This document shows, one piece after another, positions 53,951 through 64,000 of a stretch of DNA of 64,000 nucleotides. Each line of letters begins with the position of its first letter. Within the stretch, counting starts at the first letter, position 1. Both the position numbers and the translations under genes were made by a program. Origin of the DNA: Nigrospora sphaerica (lineage: Eukaryota > Ascomycota > Sordariomycetes > Amphisphaeriales > Apiosporaceae); contig JAGVVL010000002.1 in the NCBI GenBank assembly GCA_018287875.1, forward strand, positions 6,138,001-6,202,000. The letters run 5' to 3'. The notes below the pieces were generated by a model that was given only the letters and a program-made list of their open reading frames with translations, was not told the origin of the DNA and ran no database searches.

Positions 53951-56900
53951 CTATTGAAACACGAATATGACGCCGGAGCGGTCGGCCGAAACTGTCATGG
54001 TATAAGGAACCTCGAGAACCGCAATATCGAGCACCTCATCGAGGTGGCTGCGAAGGAGTTTGCTCTGCTCCGCCGAGATGACCGTGTGTCTGGGCGGTTT
54101 CTCGCGCCCGTGTTTCCGCGGGACGCCGTCGCCATGCCTACCGCCCTTTTGCTGCTGGTCGCCGGCAGCGGTGGTGGAAGAGCTCTTCGGCGTGCGCTCC
54201 GTGGCAATGGTCAATGACGGATTGTTGGGCGCCGGCTGCGACGTAAACACGGGCCGGGCCTCGTCGACCGAGAGCCCACTGAAGATGGTAGACTGCTCGA
54301 CTCTGTTGAGGTCCCAGAATCGGAGCCTCGTATCCGCACCGCCAGTGATGATGTAGCCGTATCGAACGTCGCGTTGCTCGTCCAGGTTGGCACTGCCAAC
54401 CACCATGGTACGCACGCAGCGTTCCGCCGTACTGGCCGACGGCTCGATGTTGGTCGCAAAGGAGCCCAGCATGCCTTCGGGCTTGTCCTCGTCAACGTTC
54501 CAAGCCTCGTACTCTCGTGGGCCTTCCTTGGACGACCCTGCAGCGCGATAGATCTCCTTACATTGCGTCTTCTCAATGTCCCATACCGTGACCTCCTGGA
54601 GGCCTGTGCCGCCGGCCACGCAGACGTATTTACCACGACCTCGGCTCGGATGCAATGCCAAGCGATGGATGGGCATCTTGCCCGGCATGCCCCAAGACTT
54701 AAGACGCAGTCTGAAACGCAGGTCCCAGAGGTCGAGGATGCCGTGCGATGTGCCTAGGAGCAGCCAATGACGCCGCCTGTCCACAACGAAGCAAGTTGGC
54801 GTGCCGTGGTGCACGGGATTCTGCAGTTCGTACATGGGCGTCATGGTTCGCAGGTCGATGGCCAGTACCCGCGACCTGTTGGTGGCGAGTAGCAGAACAG
54901 AGGGCAGCTCGAGCTTGAAATGTGTGCACCAAACGGCGTACTCGTCGGGTGGCAGCTGGTACTCGCGGAGCAGTTGAAGACGGAGGTATTTGGTGGACCC
55001 GCCGGATAGCACCGTGTCCACCTTGACGATATGCACAGAGCCGTCCGTCGCGCAGCTGACGAAGCAATGTGTAGAGTCGATAAAACACAGGGCCACCACC
55101 CTGGCCCCGGCGGCGTGCTTGTGGGTTTGCCGCGAGCGGTGAGATACATTGCGCTCTAGGCGGGCCGAATCCCACACCTTCACGCAGCCGTCATCTCCGC
55201 CCGTGATGAAGAACACGTGGTCGGGCGAGGAGACGATGCGGTTGACCGCCTCTGTGTGCTCGGAAAAGGTAGCCACGAGCCTGCCGCTTGGTCTCCATGC
55301 GTCTTCGCCCGTTTGGCCGTTGTTCTTGGTCGACTTCCTCTTGGATATAGGCTGGACCAAAGGTCCGAACTCGGCGATGTCGTGCGGGAAATTGTCAACA
55401 TACATGTTGTCCAGCATCCTCAAGACATTGGGATCGTTGCCCTCGTAGGAATGTGACACCTTGTGCTGGTCCTTGCTCTCGAGAGCCTCCTCGATGCTGC
55501 TCGGCAGTGTGATCTTCGGAGGCGGGTTTGGGGCGAAGGGGCCCTCCACCTCGCCGAACGCATTGGTTTCGTTGGTGCCCGTCTCGGCGATGGAGCGGTT
55601 CGAATCCTTTCTGTTCAGCAAGTCCAACGCACTGGACTGGTGGCGGGGCGCGCGGCGGGTCGAGAACGGCCTCTCGTGGACAGACGCGTCATCGTCCCTA
55701 TGGGACGCGCGACCCCTAGTCGTCGAAGACGCGCGCCTCGACTCGTCAATGCTGGAGCGAGCTGTTGGGGACGACGGGTGCGTTGCCGTTGGGGAGAGCG
55801 CCGCCGTGTTCCGAGGGGATACGGCACCTTGGCTGCTCAGCCGCGTACGGTGAGTGTTTATAGCGGCCCACCGTCGCCTCCCCACGGGTTCGTCGATGGT
55901 CATCGAGGCGTCCAGCAAGGCGTCGGCGATGGTATACGGGCCCCGGTCCTGGTCCGCATCGCCGTCGACTTGCCGTTTGGGAATATCCTCGGGACACTGC
56001 GGCTCGTCAAACATGACGGTCTGTATCTGCACCGTCTTGATATCTCGCAGGATAATAATCGGGCTTAGTCCCGTCGACGTTCCGTCGGCCGTCGTGGAGT
56101 CGCGGCTCTTCATTTGGCTCAGCCGCCAGATGAATTCTCGCAACACCAGCAGCTTGAGTTCGTCTTCTGGGGTCATGCCATAGGTCCGCAGCCGCGCCAG
56201 CCATTGTTCGTCCTCGTCGTTCTTGGCCACCTTACCGATAGACAGAGGCTGCGGTTCGCGTAACCGCGAGGGCATGCCAGCCGAGGTGATGTGAAAGGTC
56301 GACTGCTTTTGTTTCCGCACCGTCTTCCAAAACACGCCCTTGTCCGTCTTCTGGGCCCATACCATGGCCTGGTCAAAAACCGTGCGAGACAGTGGTTTTT
56401 TCAGTGCACGAAGAAGCCCGAGCTCGGAAAAGTCGGGAATGATGGAGGGCTTGAGAAAGGGCTCGATCAGGGGGAGCACGATGAGTCGGATAGCCGCGGT
56501 CGGAAGCAGCTTGGTGGCCTTGGCCAGGAAGTCAGTGGCCGATTCGCGAATGAAGAGGTTCGGGTGCATCGTGAACCGGCCAACAACCTCGACCAGCTCA
56601 TACAACTTGGGCCGCGACAGCAGACCGAGGTTGGCAAGCTCGGCCAGGGAATGTAGGGCCGCCCGCACCACGTGCTCTTCGGGGTCCATCAGGGCCTGGA
56701 CCATGAGCGGTAGGTTGAACTCCTCCAGGCTGGTGCTGCCCAGGAAAGAAGCAATCCCGACCACGGTATCGAAAAAGGCGCACTTCAGCATCCAGTCCCG
56801 GTCGTTGAGGTAGGTGTTTAGGTGAGTCAGGATGATGTCGTTGGACTCGGCACTGCCAAAGAATAAACAGAGCTCCGGAACGGAGCTTAGGAGCGCACGG

Positions 56901-58669
56901 CGAACCGACGCATCCGCGTCTTCTATCAGAGCTTTGGCATGCATTTCAAAGAGCCCCACGAGGTCACGTTGCGTGTTGTCAAACAACGTATCGAAGGCAG
57001 CCTCGGCACCGCTACCTGTTTCGAGCTCCGGGTCGGCCATGGATATGGACCCTTCGGCTCGAAGGATGGCCGTCATCCGAAGGAACTTGGAGGCCGTAGT
57101 TGCTAGCTTTCCCAAACAGGAGGCAAAGGTTGCTCGCACCAGCGCAGTGGGCTCCCTACGCTCCTTGCCGAGGACTAGCTGACGAGACGCACCGGCGAGA
57201 AAGACCTGCATTCTAGGCATGATGTATTCGGGGAAAACATGGGCGTTGACCGGAGTGACGACTGTGACCATGGCCAAGAGTTGGGTGACGGAGCGAAGCG
57301 CTGCTATCGCCACCACGTCCACCTCGTCGTTCAGGAGCGTCATGAGATAGGGGAGGACTCTGTCTAGCTTTGCCTCGTCTGTCAGCCGCTCCGCAAACGC
57401 GAGCAGCACGTCGCACGCCCGGACACGGGAGGCCGCCCGCGCCGAATTTCGCAAGGAGCCCACCACCAGCGACAAAAAGATGAGGGTCCCATCGTCGGCG
57501 GCCGGCTGCGCCATGACGCTCGTATAGTGCTCATTGTTGGGAATATTGAGCCTGACGGGGAAAAGGCCGAGGCCCAAGGTCGGGGTGAAATGGGCTTCGG
57601 TTGGCGGCTGCTCCGTGTCCTTGTAGCCCAGGAAAAAGGCAATTTTGTCAAAGTCGTAGAATATACGATCTATGCGCTCATCGGCCTCGCCGAGGTTCTT
57701 GCCCGTGCCGGATATGGGGGCTTGTCCCGAGGACGGGTCCGTGATGAGCTCCATGTACTGGTGGAGGAAGCTGTAGAAGTACTCCGGGAAGACGCGTCCT
57801 TTGAAATACTCCAAGTATTGCTCGGCCGAGTACCGCTTCTCGGGATCCAGGGCCAGCATGCTGGTGAGCATCTCCCGCAGCCCCGGGTCCGATGTCCGGC
57901 TCAGATGCGATATGACGGGGTCGTACTCCCCGCGGCGGTACTTGAGCAATTGGCTCAGACTAAATATGGGTGTCTCCAGAAACAGCTCGGCAATGACACA
58001 GCCGGCGCTGAAGATGTCCATGGCCCATGTGATCGAGTCCTCTTCCCGTGCCTTGTCCTCAGGCGCGAGAAAGCGCTCCGGGGCGATGTAGCATACCCGG
58101 CGGGTGGATATATCAAAGAAGTACGAATACAGAGCCGGGTTGTTGTCCGGGAGGCGGGTGGGCTTGAAAGAGCCCGAAAAGTCGGTCAGGTACAACCAGT
58201 TCCACGACGTGACCAGAATGTTCTCGGTTTTGATGTCGCCGTGGTAGACGTCCCGCGCGTGGCAGTCGCGCAGTGCGCAAAGCAGCTGGAAGGCGATCCA
58301 TTTCTTCTCGATGTCCTCGAGGAAGGGCCGGGTGGAGAGACGGTCGTAGAGGGAGCTGTACAGCCACTGTCGGAGCAGGTAGGCGTTGGTGTCGGTCTCG
58401 AAGACGCGCTCGAAGCCCAGAGCGTTCGGGACGTCGCGGAGCTTATCGCGCTCTCGTAGGATCTTGTCGCCGTACGACTTGAGAGACATGGGCGTATGCG
58501 GCTTGACCGAGACCTTGACGAGAACGAGGCCGTCGTAGTTTCGCGCGCGGATGCTCTTCATGAAGCGAGCACTGCTCATCGACTTCTCGTGAACGAGATC
58601 GGAGAGCTCGGGCACATCGATGCCAGCCTGGCCGGCGTACGGCGTGGCGAGAGAGTAGCTCTGGCCCAT
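53951..58669 (-). CDS. VPS15: Vps15, regulatory protein kinase of the class III PI3-kinase complex
   Basis: Scaffold and regulator of the Vps34 phosphatidylinositol 3-kinase in autophagy and endosomal sorting, on Golgi/endosome membranes. It is an intronless 1572-residue frame. Gly2 in MGQSYSLATP is a myristoylation site. The kinase-like domain (about 25-300) has the catalytic loop as HGDIKTEN near residue 143 instead of HRDxKxxN and the magnesium loop as DFSGSFKPTRLP instead of DFG. Both are known Vps15 traits. ALDPEKRYSAEQYLEYFKG closes the domain. HEAT repeats fill about 400-850 (for example RVLPYLMTLLNDEVDVVAIA and LMVQALMDPEEHVVRAAL). A low-complexity Ser/Arg region follows. WD40 repeats start near 1130 (FSEHTEAVNRIVSSPDHVFF, GGDDGCVKVWD) and run to the end (SADRSGVIFVFQ). 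Length fits fungal Vps15. Confidence 0.97.
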   Translation of the reverse strand: MGQSYSLATPYAGQAGIDVPELSDLVHEKSMSSARFMKSIRARNYDGLVLVKVSVKPHTPMSLKSYGDKILRERDKLRDVPNALGFERVFETDTNAYLLRQWLYSSLYDRLSTRPFLEDIEKKWIAFQLLCALRDCHARDVYHGDIKTENILVTSWNWLYLTDFSGSFKPTRLPDNNPALYSYFFDISTRRVCYIAPERFLAPEDKAREEDSITWAMDIFSAGCVIAELFLETPIFSLSQLLKYRRGEYDPVISHLSRTSDPGLREMLTSMLALDPEKRYSAEQYLEYFKGRVFPEYFYSFLHQYMELITDPSSGQAPISGTGKNLGEADERIDRIFYDFDKIAFFLGYKDTEQPPTEAHFTPTLGLGLFPVRLNIPNNEHYTSVMAQPAADDGTLIFLSLVVGSLRNSARAASRVRACDVLLAFAERLTDEAKLDRVLPYLMTLLNDEVDVVAIAALRSVTQLLAMVTVVTPVNAHVFPEYIMPRMQVFLAGASRQLVLGKERREPTALVRATFASCLGKLATTASKFLRMTAILRAEGSISMADPELETGSGAEAAFDTLFDNTQRDLVGLFEMHAKALIEDADASVRRALLSSVPELCLFFGSAESNDIILTHLNTYLNDRDWMLKCAFFDTVVGIASFLGSTSLEEFNLPLMVQALMDPEEHVVRAALHSLAELANLGLLSRPKLYELVEVVGRFTMHPNLFIRESATDFLAKATKLLPTAAIRLIVLPLIEPFLKPSIIPDFSELGLLRALKKPLSRTVFDQAMVWAQKTDKGVFWKTVRKQKQSTFHITSAGMPSRLREPQPLSIGKVAKNDEDEQWLARLRTYGMTPEDELKLLVLREFIWRLSQMKSRDSTTADGTSTGLSPIIILRDIKTVQIQTVMFDEPQCPEDIPKRQVDGDADQDRGPYTIADALLDASMTIDEPVGRRRWAAINTHRTRLSSQGAVSPRNTAALSPTATHPSSPTARSSIDESRRASSTTRGRASHRDDDASVHERPFSTRRAPRHQSSALDLLNRKDSNRSIAETGTNETNAFGEVEGPFAPNPPPKITLPSSIEEALESKDQHKVSHSYEGNDPNVLRMLDNMYVDNFPHDIAEFGPLVQPISKRKSTKNNGQTGEDAWRPSGRLVATFSEHTEAVNRIVSSPDHVFFITGGDDGCVKVWDSARLERNVSHRSRQTHKHAAGARVVALCFIDSTHCFVSCATDGSVHIVKVDTVLSGGSTKYLRLQLLREYQLPPDEYAVWCTHFKLELPSVLLLATNRSRVLAIDLRTMTPMYELQNPVHHGTPTCFVVDRRRHWLLLGTSHGILDLWDLRFRLRLKSWGMPGKMPIHRLALHPSRGRGKYVCVAGGTGLQEVTVWDIEKTQCKEIYRAAGSSKEGPREYEAWNVDEDKPEGMLGSFATNIEPSASTAERCVRTMVVGSANLDEQRDVRYGYIITGGADTRLRFWDLNRVEQSTIFSGLSVDEARPVFTSQPAPNNPSLTIATERTPKSSSTTAAGDQQQKGGRHGDGVPRKHGREKPPRHTVISAEQSKLLRSHLDEVLDIAVLEVPYTMTVSADRSGVIFVFQ

Positions 58670-60794
58670 GATGGCGGCGGATGCGAGGACCAGGAACCGG
58701 TGTAGGAATTGGTAGCGATCACCGTTCGAGCTGGTGCTTCGTGGGAGGGCTGCGCTGGCGGGTCCAGGGCATTTTCAGGGCGAAAACGGCAGGCGCATCG
58801 CGGTCGGGCCGTGGCACTGCGAGGCTGGACTGCCTCTGTGTCGATGAAAGGGAGGTTGTCGGTGACGGGCTCTGAAGTGAAGGTTGGGCCTTGGAGCTCT
58901 TCGGTTCCGATTCAACACCCGGTCAGATACATCTTATCCGACATGGATACCAACATGGTATTATGGTACATCTAGTACCGAACTAAATTAGGCGGGGAGC
59001 CCTGGGCGCCTCCAGCTCCCCCCTCACTTCACTGATAGCGCCTGACGTAGCCCGGGGCAGCTTCCACCAGGTACCATGGATTCCAGCTCTTCTGGCCACC
59101 TCTTGGTAGGTACTTCAGCTCTCAGGAGCTCTCGTGAGTAGATGAGATCCCTCAACTGTCCGGACATTCATCTACCGAGAACAGATCAGATCCCCTATAT
59201 GCATCACACCCAAACCTTAGCAATTAGCGTGGGTGATTGGGCTGGCAGGCAACTTCGTGATGGGTGAATGACACGACAAGATGTAGTATGGGGAAGTACG
59301 GAGTACTGTGAGAGGCACTACTAGGTACCTTAAGGGATCCCACACCGTAACTGCCACCAGTGGAGATTGGTTGGCGCACCTGTCTCCATTAACACGGTGT
59401 GATTCTAGTGCATAACCCGTCAAGCTTCCACCTACCTCTTGATCTATACGGGAGCATGAGGTAAAGTGGCATCGTGTGCCTAATGTACAATACGATACAT
59501 ATACATGCAGCTATAATCTGCTTACCGATGCCCTTACATGACGCGATACGGATGCAGGTAGTCTGGAAAACATGCGATCCATTCATATCAGCGACACAAG
59601 CTGATTGATACTATGTGCCATCTCCACGTGAACAGATTGGGCTCTTGATACCGCATATGAATAACCCATATGACCTACTGAACGCTGCGCTCCCATGACC
59701 ATTCGCACCCCGCCCCTTCACACCACAATTCATACCAGAACAATGATATCCCGTTTTTGTGAGTTCACTTCTAATACTTGCCCGCGTACCTTGTTGTAAG
59801 TCCCACCGTTCTTCCTGTTCTTGTTCCCTACCACAAATTACCTGCCTTCCCTTTCCACCCTACATCATTCACGCCCTCCTCAAATCATCATCTGCTACCA
59901 ACCTCACTTTTACCTACCCTTTTCCGTCATACTAACCATCGCGGCACTAGCAAGTGACTGCGGAGAACCACTGATCATTAGAGTCTAGTCCACTATCCCG
60001 ACATTAACTGGCCGCTATCACTTCCTGAACGTAAACAGGTTCACCCCTTCTCTCCAACTTCAAACCAAAAACAGCAGGAACAACAATGCCATCCTTTTTA
60101 CAGACTGATATTGCTGTGATCGATCAGAGCGCAACCACACTATTCTTTCTTTGGCGCCTGCCTTGAGTTGCTGCGGAAATCATGCAGGGACTTCACAGAT
60201 CGCCGTTCTCACAAGGCCGATCAACGGCCTAGATAATGGTGAAGAACCAAGACGTCAAGAGTTACTGTCTCTTATAATCATCCTCGCTTTGAATCTTTGG
60301 CGGTCGACCGCAGGCAGGCGAATACTTTAATGAAACATCATACACATCCATTCTGTATTTGATCGGAAACGTCTGCTAACACCGTCCAATACCGTCATTT
60401 CCTATTCCGCCGTATACTATTCTTCCTAAACCTTGCTTAATGCGGACAAGCTAGCAAGGTATTTGAAGAGGATGGAGGCGTCGGCCAAAGCCAGGAGGAT
60501 GCGAACCTAGACCACCAATAGGTCATATATACCCACACTATACAAAATTGTATAGGCGGTTGTCTACCCATCCCCGTGTCGAATACACCCTCTTTTGGGT
60601 GTCGGTTGGGGATAATCAGTTCATCGGACCGCCAGCAATGCCTTGGGTTACTTTTCAGTGGTATCGGCAGGGTGGGCGTCTTGCTGGTCATCGCCTTGAG
60701 ATGGGACCTCTGGTTTCGGATTTCGAGGGACTGGAAGAGGAACTGGCAGGGAATCCTCAACTCGAAAATTTCGCCTCTGAATTGAAGTTCTGCA
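58670..60794. other. Gene-free interval
   Basis: Begins with the Vps15 promoter. From about 58900 to 60700 the sequence is A+T-richer, with many short tacctaggta-like palindromes (for example ctaggtacctta near 59321) and a C/T-biased stretch at 59800-59940. No gene is supported. Confidence 0.45.
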
Positions 60795-61837
60795 CTACTC
60801 AAAGCACTGTTTAATCGTGGAAACCGGGATCTTTTTGTCAACCAAGGCGGCCTTTTCGTTACCGCTGCCGCCCAGGGGTGGTATTCTCTCCCATGTCCAC
60901 ACCTCGGCCACGCCGAGGCTCTCGAGGTAGACGAGCGCCCGCAGGTAGTTGGTTGTGACCTGGGCGATGCCGTGGCTATCATCGGAAAGCGTAAACTTTC
61001 CGCCCACATCCAGCCAGGCCTGCGGAACCGGTCAGCCTGGATCGCCGGATTGGGGGGCGAGCACTTACTTCGGCAATATATCGACACGGGTAGGGCTCGG
61101 CCAGGCCCTTTCGCAAGGCGCTCGTATTGCACTCCAGCCAGCCACCGTAACTGGCGACGAACTGCAGGTTCCGGATAATCTTGTCCCAAACCGATTTCCA
61201 GGCGCGGATATCCCGGCCCGGCTCTTCGCTCAGCAGGCGGCAGAGATCGAAATGACCGACGATTCTGGGCTTGAGAGCTTGCAACATCTCGAACTGCTGA
61301 TCGTAGTAACGCGCATAGAACTTCTCCTCGGTACCGCCGGCGGAGTCGACGGCTTTCCGATAATAGGCCGCGTCGTAGTCGATGGGAACCGCGTTGACGT
61401 GGTGGATGGAGCCAAGGAAGTAGTCCACACAAGGCTCGGTGGCGAGATTGGTGATGTAGGGCCCGTAGGACGGGCGCAGCCACTCGCCCTCGAAACCGAT
61501 GAGAATATGGATCTGCGAGGCATAAGCCACCTGCAGGCGTCGAGCTTCCTGGAGGTAGGCCTCGTGTCGCGGGGCCAGTTCCGCCAGCGACTGCTCAGGG
61601 TTTTCCAGCTATAGGATAATTGTCAGCCGTGGCCGCCAAACGCCGGGGCCGGCCGGGCCCGGGAGCAGAACTCGCCTCTTCGGGGTACAAGTCATCGAGG
61701 TCGAAACGGGGCATATGTTCGGTGAGGCCCATCGTTTTATAGCCGACGCTGATGGCATGCTTGACGATGTCCTCCAGCTGGTCTTTTGCGTGGCCGGGGC
61801 AGAATTGGCCCGAGTGGGAGTGCATGGTGAAGGCCAT
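60795..61837 (-). CDS. HIS2: Histidinol-phosphatase, PHP family
   Basis: Hydrolyses L-histidinol phosphate in histidine biosynthesis, in the cytosol. Exons 61837-61676, 61608-61069 and 61019-60795 join in frame to 308 residues. PHP-domain metal motifs are MHSHSGQFCPGHAKDQLED near the start, VGYKTMGLTEHMPRF, IGFEGEWLRPSY, DYFLGSIHHVNAVPIDYD, IVGHFDLCRLLSEEPG, WLECNTSALRKGLAEPYP and FTLSDDSHGIAQVTTNYLRAL. These supply the His/Asp/Glu ligands of the trinuclear site. The start at 61837 puts the first ligand motif at residues 5-7, as in yeast His2. The first intron begins with GCGAGT and ends with CTATAG, so it is a GC-AG intron; no GT donor would keep the frame. The second intron (61068-61020) is ordinary. 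The C-terminus has VEVWTWERIPPLGG-type sequence common in fungi. Confidence 0.94.
61609..61675 (-). other. GC-AG intron in histidinol-phosphatase gene
   Basis: The 67-base intron reads GAG|GCGAGT at its donor and CTATAG|CTG at its acceptor. Both sides are phase 0, and the joined sequence YPEE-LENPEQSLAELAPRHEAY continues the family alignment. GCGAGT differs from the consensus GTGAGT only at the second base. Confidence 0.8.
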
Positions 61838-63076
61838 TATGGCGGTTAAGGCCGAGACAAGATGCAGAAGTCGCGGGGAAAACCAAGGAGGCCAAGGCAA
61901 GTTGCAAACGTCGTAGGGGAGCCAGGGAAAAAGGGAATAAAGCTCGAGGCTTGCAAGTAGTGCTTTATAGGAGATCAGCCTTGCTATAACTCGGCTTCGG
62001 TCGCCGCGGATCACGGACCGTCAATTACGCCCGAGACGACCAAAGGGTGCAGAGAGATAAGACGCCGCGGGGAAAAGCCGTCGCTCATTTATTCCGAGGA
62101 CACATCACGGATTCATAATCCTTCATCACTGGCGAATAGGAGGTAAATAGGACGGCACCCTTCGCCCAACAATCTAGTGTTCACCATTTGACCTTGACTT
62201 GCTGCAAGGGCTAGTTATCAAGCTGCCGTGCTGCGCCCAATCGATAAAGCTGTTATCAGCACGTTGGCGGCCTCGTACCGCTCCGTGGCGTAATGCCGTG
62301 AGCAGGAACTCGTTGGCGTCAATTTCCTACTCATGTGGAGGGCGGTAAGGTCGCGGAAGGGGGCTCGTCGACGGCGACGCGATCCCTAGCAGATGGGATG
62401 GAATGTGTGACAATCCTGGTAGATGGATTGTGTGACGATCCTCTACTCACCTTTCGTTGCCCCTCCCCCGCGATTATGGGCGCAAAACACGTCAACTTAT
62501 CCATTCATGGGCGTAGCTCGATTTCCACCCAGCCCTTTGGGATTGGAACCTTCAGAAGCTGCCTAATCGCCTCCCAGGTGGTAGACACCATCCTTCCCCA
62601 TCCTCAGGGTTTTACATAAAGTATGCACCTACGACTCGTATGTATATCTTTGTACAGGCAAGTACTTATTTACTGATTTAGTACTTATATGTATTTAAGT
62701 AGGTACTCAACAAGAAATCTCAAATAAGACACGCATTGGAAACGCGGTCGCGTCAGCATTACCGAGAGCCCCAGTGTTGCACGCGTTGTCTTTCCGAAAT
62801 TTTTGCGTCTAAGCGCTTTCTACTGCGTACACTAGGCGCCTGGTCTGACCCTCCCGGCCCATTAGAGAGAAAGCCGCCGCAAACTTACCTTCAGCCTTGC
62901 GCGTGCAACTATTGGAAACCTCAAGGATCTCCAATACGGTTCGCCTGCCATTGCCGCTGAACACCTCGGGTCGAACCTCAGTAGAACCTCAGGACCCATC
63001 GGCCCAGGTCTTCATCCTCGCCAACGAAGAAAAATGGTTTAACCATCACCTCATTGCCCCGATACTGCTATACACG
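61838..63076. other. Divergent promoter region
   Basis: About 1.2 kb between the histidinol-phosphatase (-) and the RNA-binding protein (+). An A+T-rich stretch at about 62615-62730 has repeated agtactta elements. No gene is seen. Confidence 0.4.
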
Positions 63077-64000
63077 ATGTTGTTCGCCGAGGAGGACAAG
63101 GACCATTTGAAGGCCTGGATCGTCCAGCGCCTAGCTAATACGTAAGTCTGACCCGTGGTTTCCCGTCGCGTCTTCGCGCTCACGACAGTCTCTGTCCTCC
63201 AGATCCGATGCCGATTCCGACGTCCTCGCCGACTACGTTCTCGCACTTCTTCGCCACGAGGGTGATACCCACACTATCCGAAAGCTGTTTGAGGATGAGA
63301 TTCCCGATTTCCTTCGGGAAGACTCGGCCGCCTTCACCGACGATGTCTTTCAGGCTATAAAGTACAAGTCCTACTTGCCTGGTGCGGCCCCCGCCCCGCC
63401 TATATCGCGTCACCCTTCCTCGTCGGCGCATCCCGCACCCCAGGCCTCTTCGGCGCAGCAGCAGTCGCTGGAAATTTTCCCGCATGTCCCCTACGCCGAG
63501 ACGCCCTCTGCTTTCTCCGGCCCGGCCTTTCGCAATGGCGGCAAGAAGCGCGCGTATCGCGACCTGGACACGCCGGAGGGTCAATCTATCAGCTGGGGCA
63601 CCTACGCAGGAGCGCCTGGGGGTGGCTTCCCTCCGCACAAGCAAGCCCGGAGAGGGGGCCCTCTGGGGCCCCGGGGTGGACGGTTCGATGATCTGTACGC
63701 GCCTCGGGGGGGCGGAGGACATGGAAGCTACCGTGGGGGGTCTTTCGCGGTACCCGGCGATGGCTTCGGCACGACCCAAAACCCCGGGATGCCCTCCATC
63801 GATGCCGCCACCATCATGGAAAACATGCGTCAACTGCAGGAATTGGGCGAGCAAATGGGCATTTATATGCCTTCAGCCATGCAGCTGCCCCAGCCCGTAT
63901 ATTCGGGCTCTGCGCCTATGCCGGGCACGCACCAGCGGAAGCGTCAGCCGTGCCGGGACTATGAGAAGAAGGGGTTCTGCTCCAGAGGCAACAAGTGTAA
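63077..64000 (+). CDS. PWI-like and CCCH zinc-finger RNA-binding protein, partial 5' part
   Basis: N-terminal part of a nuclear RNA-binding protein resembling the fungal relatives of RBM26/RBM27 (PWI-like, CCCH, RRM). Exons 63077-63141 and 63203 to the window end are in frame (AC then A). The start at 63077 gives MLFAEEDKDHLKAWIVQRL, then SDVLADYVLALLRHEG and IRKLFEDEIPDFLREDSAAF, a PWI-like helical domain over about residues 1-85. A Pro/Gly/Arg-rich, probably disordered region follows, with GKKRAYRDLDTPEGQ and RGGG-type stretches. The last visible residues (KRQPCRDYEKKGFCSRGNKC) are the first three Cys of a C-x8-C-x5-C-x3-H finger, cut by the window edge just before its His. An RRM would be expected further right. 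Confidence 0.85.

Noticed and set aside
55598..55608. Perfect tRNA B-box-like GGTTCGAATCC on the plus strand
   Set aside because: It lies inside the Vps15 coding frame, and the flanks do not form a T stem or an acceptor stem, so it is a chance match.

Overview
This window is nuclear DNA of a filamentous ascomycete, most likely a Sordariomycete close to the Sordariales/Chaetomiaceae. The evidence is intron-split genes with GTRNGT donors, a strong G+C bias in coding exons, a cellobiose dehydrogenase carrying a fungal cellulose-binding module, an AA16-type LPMO, a naphthalenediol-type melanin reductase, and secreted GPI-anchored proteins. There is no sign of operons, CRISPR arrays or bacterial sequence. 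Nineteen protein-coding genes can be supported by reading-frame-consistent exons, two of them cut by the window edges. One more (52285-53000) is only suggested. No intact tRNA or rRNA gene was found.

Layout from left to right: the 5' part of an MFS (allantoate/Dal5-type) transporter (42-1038, -); a long gene-free stretch; a secreted aldose 1-epimerase (6407-7993, +) convergent with a cellobiose dehydrogenase with CBM1 (9417-12275, -); an unusual secreted Lys/Asp plus Asn/Gly-rich protein (13895-15581, -); an Anp1/Mnn9-like glycosyltransferase (16338-17447, -); a GNAT acetyltransferase with a frameshift (17965-18634, -); a GPI-anchored small protein (19269-19985, -); an A+T-richer island holding one wax-synthase-like MBOAT gene (22648-24066, -); a fungal family often mislabelled GGPP synthetase (25141-26268, +); a GFA-domain protein (26761-27645, +); a tri/tetrahydroxynaphthalene reductase (27885-29059, -); a modular Cys-rich GPI protein (31716-33507, -); a malate/L-lactate dehydrogenase-family enzyme (34139-35427, -); an OPT oligopeptide transporter (35949-38880, -); an IlvD/Edd dehydratase with a frameshift (40114-42161, -); a Sec14-like protein (43130-44835, +); a magnesium-dependent phosphatase-like HAD protein (45212-45901, -); a two-domain VOC/extradiol dioxygenase-like protein (47355-48714, +); an AA16 LPMO with CBM1 (49436-50397, -); Vps15 (53951-58669, -); histidinol-phosphatase (60795-61837, -); and the start of a PWI/CCCH RNA-binding protein (63077 to the end, +).

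How they may work together: the clearest functional grouping is extracellular cellulose oxidation. A secreted mutarotase sits tail-to-tail with CDH, and a CBM1-tagged LPMO lies about 37 kb away. CDH oxidises beta-cellobiose and can donate electrons to LPMOs, and a mutarotase would replenish the beta anomer. Much of the rest is ordinary housekeeping (Vps15, histidine biosynthesis, mannan synthesis, Sec14) mixed with accessory metabolism.

Three genes (GNAT, IlvD/Edd, AA16) need a frame change inside G/C-rich coding sequence, so either local assembly indels or decay must be considered. All exon borders were placed by hand from splice motifs, frame continuity and family resemblance. No similarity search was run.
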